The notes below the pieces were generated by a model, which worked only from the letters and a program-made list of their open reading frames with translations, searched no databases and was not told where the DNA came from. A DNA stretch of 64,000 nt, taken from Streptomyces bungoensis (GTDB lineage: Bacteria > Actinomycetota > Actinomycetes > Streptomycetales > Streptomycetaceae). The stretch is from the NCBI RefSeq assembly GCF_001514215.1, contig NZ_KQ948873.1, forward strand, positions 62,001 to 126,000. The letters are read 5' to 3'. Position numbers and translations under genes: made by a program. This document shows, piece after piece, positions 60,277 to 64,000 of this stretch; the stretch's first letter is position 1; the number at the start of each line of letters is the position of its first letter.

Positions 60277-61538
60277 ATGACCTCCCTTGCCAGGGCGCGC
60301 ATGCCGACAGCCTGCTGCGATTTCGGTGCGTAGGCCAGCAGGGGCCTCTTCACTCGGACGGCTTCCTTCTGTTCCTTGAGGTCACCGATGAGTCCGACGA
60401 CTCGGGGATCCTTTATGTCGACCCACCCTTGAAGGGATGAGGTGGCGATGTAGCCGCGGCGGGAGTCGTAGAGGTTGACGACGATGCCGAGGTAGTCGAT
60501 GTCGATCGCCAGGTCGCCGCGGAGGTCGTCGATCTGTGTGGTGAGTAGCTCGTATGCGTCCGCGGAGCTGTCTTCGGCCTGGACGACGATCAGGGCTCCG
60601 GATTGTCCGGGCTTCTCACCGTCGCGGCGGCGTCCGTAGTAGGCGGCGGCGTCCATGCTGAGGCCGAGGCTGGGGGGGCAGTCGACGATGATTACGTCGT
60701 AATCACCCTCGAGCGGGGCGAGAGCGCGCTCGAGGGCGGCTTCCCGGGCGCGGACGGCGGAGAGACGCACGTCGAGGAGGAAGGCGTCGTTGCAGGCGGG
60801 CAGGAGGTGAAGCCGGCCGGCGAAAGTGTCGTCGTCGACGGAGACGATGAGATCGCGGATGTCGCCCTTGGGATCGCCCGCCATGTGGTTGGTGAGGCTG
60901 TCGCCGTTCATGGGCAGGGGAGTGGCGCCGAGCTGGTTGGTGAGGTGGCACTGCGGGTCGAAGTCCACGAGCAGTACGTGCTGGCCGGGGCCCGGCAGGT
61001 TCTCGATGTCGAGCGGGCTGTCGGTCGGCTCTGCCTCGTCGGCGTGGGTCTCGCTGGCGCGCAGCGCTTTGGTGAGGGCCTTGGCGATGCGTACGGGGTG
61101 GAGGGTGTTGGGGTCTTCGGCGAGTGCTTCGCCGAGGCCGGCGGTGATGGCGGTCTTGCCGACGCCGCCCTTTTGGTTGCAGACGATGATGCGGCGGGTG
61201 ATCTCAGGCCGTTCGACGTCGGGGGCCGGGTTGGTGTCGAGCCACAGCTGGATGGACTGGGCCAGGCCCTGGATGAGGGAGACGCGTCGATCGGTTGCGA
61301 TCTGCCGGAACTCGTCCCACTGGCCGGGCGGCAGGAAGGTGGAGAACGAGTCGGCGCCTGAGGTGTCGACGTTGGCGGTGGCGGAGGCCAGGTTGCACCA
61401 GTCGCTGATGCCCTGTTCGACCGCGGCCTGGATCTCGATGCCGTGCTGAGCGGCTCTCACTTTGAGGTTCTGCCGGAGCCATCCCGGCAGTTTGGAGACG
61501 ACCTTCTCGCGGTCGCTGGACGTGGCTGGCGAACTCAT
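60273..61538 (-). CDS. parA: Partition ATPase ParA
   Basis: 421-aa Walker-type partition ATPase. The N-terminal 120 residues (WLRQNLKVRAAQHGIEIQAA... LIQGLAQSIQLWLDTNPAPD) are extra to the ATPase and probably bind DNA. The deviant Walker A motif is IVCNQKGGVGKTAITAG at about residue 120. Further motifs are HVLLVDFDPQCHLTNQLG and DYDVIIVDCPPSLGLSMDA. The latter is encoded by a parS-like palindrome (60688-60706). A large N-terminal domain is typical of plasmid (type Ia) ParA proteins that repress their own operon; a candidate operator is at 61550-61588. Confidence 0.93.
   Translation of the reverse strand: MSSPATSSDREKVVSKLPGWLRQNLKVRAAQHGIEIQAAVEQGISDWCNLASATANVDTSGADSFSTFLPPGQWDEFRQIATDRRVSLIQGLAQSIQLWLDTNPAPDVERPEITRRIIVCNQKGGVGKTAITAGLGEALAEDPNTLHPVRIAKALTKALRASETHADEAEPTDSPLDIENLPGPGQHVLLVDFDPQCHLTNQLGATPLPMNGDSLTNHMAGDPKGDIRDLIVSVDDDTFAGRLHLLPACNDAFLLDVRLSAVRAREAALERALAPLEGDYDVIIVDCPPSLGLSMDAAAYYGRRRDGEKPGQSGALIVVQAEDSSADAYELLTTQIDDLRGDLAIDIDYLGIVVNLYDSRRGYIATSSLQGWVDIKDPRVVGLIGDLKEQKEAVRVKRPLLAYAPKSQQAVGMRALAREVM
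60688..60706. repeat. parS-like palindrome 2 (inside parA, Walker B region)
   Basis: ATGATTACG-T-CGTAATCAC matches the shared core at 18 of 18 defined positions except the first base. It encodes the GDYDVII part of the ParA motif. Confidence 0.55.
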
Positions 61539-61549
61539 GAAGACACCAT

Positions 61550-61588
61550 ACTAACGTTCAAGATCTTTAGCGCGCCCGACACGTTAGT
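61550..61588. promoter_or_regulatory. Candidate operator upstream of parA
   Basis: ACTAACGT (61550-61557) and ACGTTAGT (61581-61588) are perfect inverted arms 23 bp apart in the region just upstream of the parA start. This could be the ParA/ParB autoregulation site. Confidence 0.45.
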
Positions 61589-61674
61589 AATCGCTACCTG
61601 ACGTCTTGTCAGTCCAGGGTGTACGGGTGATTACAACCTGATTGTCGGCTGTCATGGGGGGTGCTGGTCTCTCC

Positions 61675-61713
61675 CCCGTGCTGGGTGATTACGGCGTAAT
61701 CACCCAGCACGGG
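61675..61713. repeat. parS-like palindrome 3 (upstream of parA)
   Basis: Perfect 39-bp palindrome: CCCGTGCTGG + GTGATTACG-G-CGTAATCAC + CCAGCACGGG. A half site, GGGTGATTAC, lies 46 bp to the left at 61625. Non-coding, 137 bp before the parA start, in the 478-bp gap between parA and the NmrA-like gene. Nothing else is evident in that gap apart from 61550-61588. Confidence 0.8.
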
Positions 61714-62016
61714 CTCCTGTTCCGGTCCCACAGCCATCTCCACGGACCAGCACAACGCCGTATCGCGAACCCAACCTGAAGCTGCGCGGCTTCGGGGCCG
61801 TCGCAGCGATTCGCTCCGACCATGCCGGATGTGATGAGGCGATAGAAGGATGCCGACGCCCCACCTCCGCAACGCACTTCTCACCAAGCCGCCCGGACAG
61901 TGACGCGCACTCGCCCCCCGACACGGGATCAGCGGGGCGCGGCACCGCGGCCCGAACTCCCGATGGCGGGCGGAGGGCTGCGCGCGGGCGGGGGTGCAGG
62001 TCGCAGTCGGCAGGGG

Positions 62017-62805
62017 TTACGAATCCCCTATGAACGCGGTGGCGTGGTCGGCTGCCCACTCGCGAAACGTTCGCGGAGCCTTCCCGAGGATGTCCGCCAC
62101 CGCAGTGGTGAGGTATGCGGGCTGTCCGACCGCCGCGCTCCACGCGGCCAACAGCATGTCGACGACCGAGCTGGGCGCCGTGCCCTCCGACAGGCTGCGG
62201 AACTCGTCCGGCGTCATCTCCTCGAATGCGATCCGGCGCACCAGGGCTTCACCGATGACGTCCACCTGCGCGGCCTGGGTCAGCGATTCGGGGCCCGTGA
62301 GGACGTAGTCCCCTCCGGCGTATCCGTCCTGATGGAGCGTCCGCGCCGCGACGGCTGCGACGTCGCGGTCGTCGACCGGTGCCGTCTCGGCAGCGCCATA
62401 AGGCCAACGGACGACCTTGCCCGTCCTGATCGCGGGCGCCCACCAGGCCAGCGAGTTCGATGCGAGCATCCCCGGCCGGATGATCGTCGACTCGAGTCCG
62501 GTGGCCGCGATGAGCCGCTCGATGTCGGCGTGCAGGAGCGCCATGTGATTGGGCTGCTGGAAGAAGGGGTGCGGCGTCCGGTGCGGGGAGGAGAGGAAGA
62601 CGACCCGCCGCACGTAGGCTGCCAGCCGGTCGACGGCTGCCGCGGTGGTATGAGGCGGCGCTGTCCAGACGAGGAAGGCCGCACCGGCGCCCTTCAATGC
62701 CGGGTCGAGCGACTCGGGCACGGTGAGGTCGCCGGTGAAGACCTCGACGTTCGCCGGCAGTGTTGCCGCCGCCTCGGAGCGATGGGTGAGGGCGCTGACT
62801 GGCAC
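62017..62805 (-). pseudogene. NmrA-like NAD(P)-binding protein lacking its N-terminal Rossmann motif
   Basis: 262-codon frame: VSALTHRSEAAATLPANVEV, FTGDLTVPESLDPALKGAGA, VVFLSSPHRTPHPF, IIRPGMLASNSLAWW and DDRDVAAVAARTLHQDGYAG. These match NmrA/SDR a5-type proteins from the second strand on. The first strand and G-x-x-G-x-x-G loop are missing, and no such sequence lies upstream in any frame. The GTG start is therefore a chance start after 5' truncation, and cofactor binding is unlikely. Confidence 0.65.
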
Positions 62806-62885
62806 GCATCCAGGGGATTCACGCCGCTCATAAAAACGTTACTCGGTTAAAAAAGCAACCTAGTTATGAATGTTACGTTGGTCAG

Positions 62886-63481
62886 ATGAGCGAGCCGACG
62901 GGACTGCGGGCCCGCAAGAAGGAGCGGACGCGTGACGCCATCGGCGATGCGGCCGTCTCGCTGTTCCTGGAGCGCGGCTTCGACCGCGTCTCGGTCAACG
63001 ACGTCGCCGCGGCGGCCGAGATCTCCAAGCCGACCCTCTTCCGTAGTTCCCCACCAAGGAAGACCTGGTGCTGCACCGGTTCGCGGACCACCAGGGCGAG
63101 GCGGCACGCGTCGTACGTGACCGCAGGTCCGGCATCGAGCCGGTGACAGCGCTGCACCGGCACTTCCGGGCCGGCCTCGATCGGTACGACCCCGTCACCG
63201 GCCTCAACGATCATCCCGAGGTGGTGGCGTTCCATCGGCTGGTTTTCACCACACCGAGCCTGGCGGGACGACTCACGCAGTACCAGCTCGACGACGAGGC
63301 GGCGCTGGCGGACGCGCTCGGCGACGGCATCCAGGCCCGCCTGCGCGCCGCCCAAGTACTCGCGGTGCAACGAGTGCTCGCCCGGACCAACTGGCAGAGG
63401 ATCGCCGACGGTCGAACCGCCCACGACGTCCAACCCGAGGCCGTGGCCGACGCCGACCAGGCATTCAGCCACCTCCATTAA
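62886..63481 (+). pseudogene. TetR-family regulator with a frameshift
   Basis: ATG 62886 opens a TetR DNA-binding domain (LRARKKERTRDAIGDAAVSL, FDRVSVNDVAAAAEISKPTL). At about 63041-63055 (TTCCGTAGTTCCCCACC) one base is missing where the usual F-R-Y-F-P-T-K-E-D-L should be. The other frame then continues with LHRFADHQGEAARVVRDRRS and the full ligand domain to 63481. It is divergent from the truncated NmrA-like gene, its probable former target. Confidence 0.75.
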
Positions 63482-63561
63482 CGGGCGACGCTCGATCAAG
63501 TTCCACAGCGCCGACCGGGGAGGCTGGGGAGACCGCTGCGTCTCTCCACGGTCCCGGGAAG

Positions 63562-63610
63562 GCCGTTCGGCGGGTGGTGATTACGGCGTAATCACCACCC
63601 GCCGAACGGC
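63562..63610. repeat. parS-like palindrome 4
   Basis: Perfect 49-bp palindrome: GCCGTTCGGCGGGTG + GTGATTACG-G-CGTAATCAC + its complement. It overlaps the last codons of the small gene ending at 63581 (stop codon TAA inside the core). It is the longest of the four copies. Confidence 0.8.
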
Positions 63611-63868
63611 GCGCACCGTGGAAGCGCTCTTGGGGAGTAGGTCTTCCAGCTCGCGTACCCTCGCCAAGGCTGCGATGCGTGCGAGTAGCGTGGCGGCCTC
63701 CTCCTCGTGCACGGGGCAGAACCGCAGCGGTTCTCGAGTGGCCGCGAGAGTCCGGCACGTCCCGAACGTGCAGCGGCGGACCAGGCTGGGCTGCTCGATG
63801 ATTCGGATCGGATCGCGGCAGCATCCGCATCGGAACGCTCCGCGGCCTCGGCGGCTGTCCGGGGACAT
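63581..63868 (-). CDS. Small Cys-rich protein
   Basis: 95-aa protein of unknown function with zinc-finger-like cysteines: GAFRCGCCRDPIRI, RRCTFGTCRTL and LRFCPVHEEEAATLL. A helical C-terminus follows (ARIAALARVRELEDLLPKSA). The final residues VVITP and the TAA stop are formed by the parS-like palindrome. ATG 63868; no strong ribosome site. Moderately convincing as a real gene. Confidence 0.55.
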   Translation of the reverse strand: MSPDSRRGRGAFRCGCCRDPIRIIEQPSLVRRCTFGTCRTLAATREPLRFCPVHEEEAATLLARIAALARVRELEDLLPKSASTVRAVRRVVITP

Positions 63869-63889
63869 GTCGCGGCGAGAAGATCGCCC

Positions 63890-64000
63890 TCAGCGATCCA
63901 ACGGCTCCCCACGCAGCCGGTCCCACGTCTTCGCACTCACAATGCCGTCGGCCTTCAACCCATAGCCCCTCTGGAGTCGCTTCACCGCCGACTCCGTTCC
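63890..64000 (-). CDS. C-terminal end of a peptidoglycan-binding-domain protein (partial)
   Basis: The last 36 codons before TGA read ESAVKRLQRGYGLKADGIVS and AKTWDRLRGEPLDR, the third helix of the PG_binding_1 fold (A-V-x-x-L-Q...G-L-x-x-D-G-x-x-G/S-x-x-T-W). The gene enters from the right edge. It may be a cell-wall hydrolase or an endolysin-like protein. Confidence 0.75.
   Translation of the reverse strand, partial: GTESAVKRLQRGYGLKADGIVSAKTWDRLRGEPLDR

Noticed and set aside
61621..61640. Additional parS copy at GGGTGATTACAACC
   Set aside because: Only the left half matches the core; listed as a half site, not counted as a palindrome.

Overview
The window is very GC-rich, with Streptomyces-type codon use, ATGA/GTGA gene overlaps and GTG/TTG starts. 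A telomere-protein pair (tpg-tap) and a parABS partition system point to a linear replicon of a Streptomyces-like actinomycete, most likely a linear plasmid or a chromosome arm. No telomere is visible.

Region 1 (1-35892) is an enediyne biosynthetic gene cluster of the nine-membered (C-1027/SgcE-like) type. Its core is a leftward, mostly overlapping operon (35892 to 22559): two DUF1702 proteins (E2/E3-like), UnbV (E4-like), UnbU (E5-like), the iterative enediyne polyketide synthase PksE (1959 aa), the hotdog thioesterase (E10-like), a flavin reductase (E6-like) and a P450 (E7-like). A StrR/ParB-type regulator and an AraC-type regulator (compare SgcR1 and SgcR2) face this operon across a perfect 27-bp hairpin. 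The left part holds tailoring genes: an adenylation-carrier didomain protein, an MbtH-like protein, a free-standing condensation enzyme, two acyl-CoA-dehydrogenase-fold flavoproteins, a second P450, an FAD monooxygenase, an SgcJ-like NTF2 protein, an HpaB-type hydroxylase, a ThDP-dependent enzyme, a methyltransferase, a prephenate dehydrogenase, an AhpD-like protein, a GMC oxidoreductase and its DUF5987-like partner. Together they suggest an aromatic acid made from prephenate, activated and modified on a carrier protein, then joined to an enediyne core. A recurring GTTG/CAAC-containing motif precedes several of these genes. No apoprotein, exporter or resistance gene is seen.

Region 2 (35996-42177) is a gamma-butyrolactone-type signalling island: an HxlR regulator, an IS701-like protein lacking its first catalytic Asp, two TetR/ArpA-type receptors, an SDR, a HAD-like protein with Asn in place of the nucleophile, and an AfsA-type synthase. 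Two similar AT-rich sites lie in the divergent promoters.

Region 3 (42178-52326) is plasmid or telomere backbone: a winged-helix/zinc-ribbon protein, a DUF6008-type membrane protein, two small tandem winged-helix proteins, a strongly folded non-coding stretch next to tpg, tpg-tap, a VapBC-like toxin-antitoxin pair and an XRE regulator.

Region 4 (52464-64000) mixes decayed genes (truncated SDR and NmrA proteins, frameshifted TetR, DUF721 relic, an abnormal tRNA-like gene) with intact ones: a membrane-tethered Mrr-type nuclease, a WYL regulator with two divergent genes, and parAB. Four copies of a GTGATTACGNCGTAATCAC palindrome (candidate parS) lie here, two of them inside parA and parB. A peptidoglycan-binding protein runs off the right edge.
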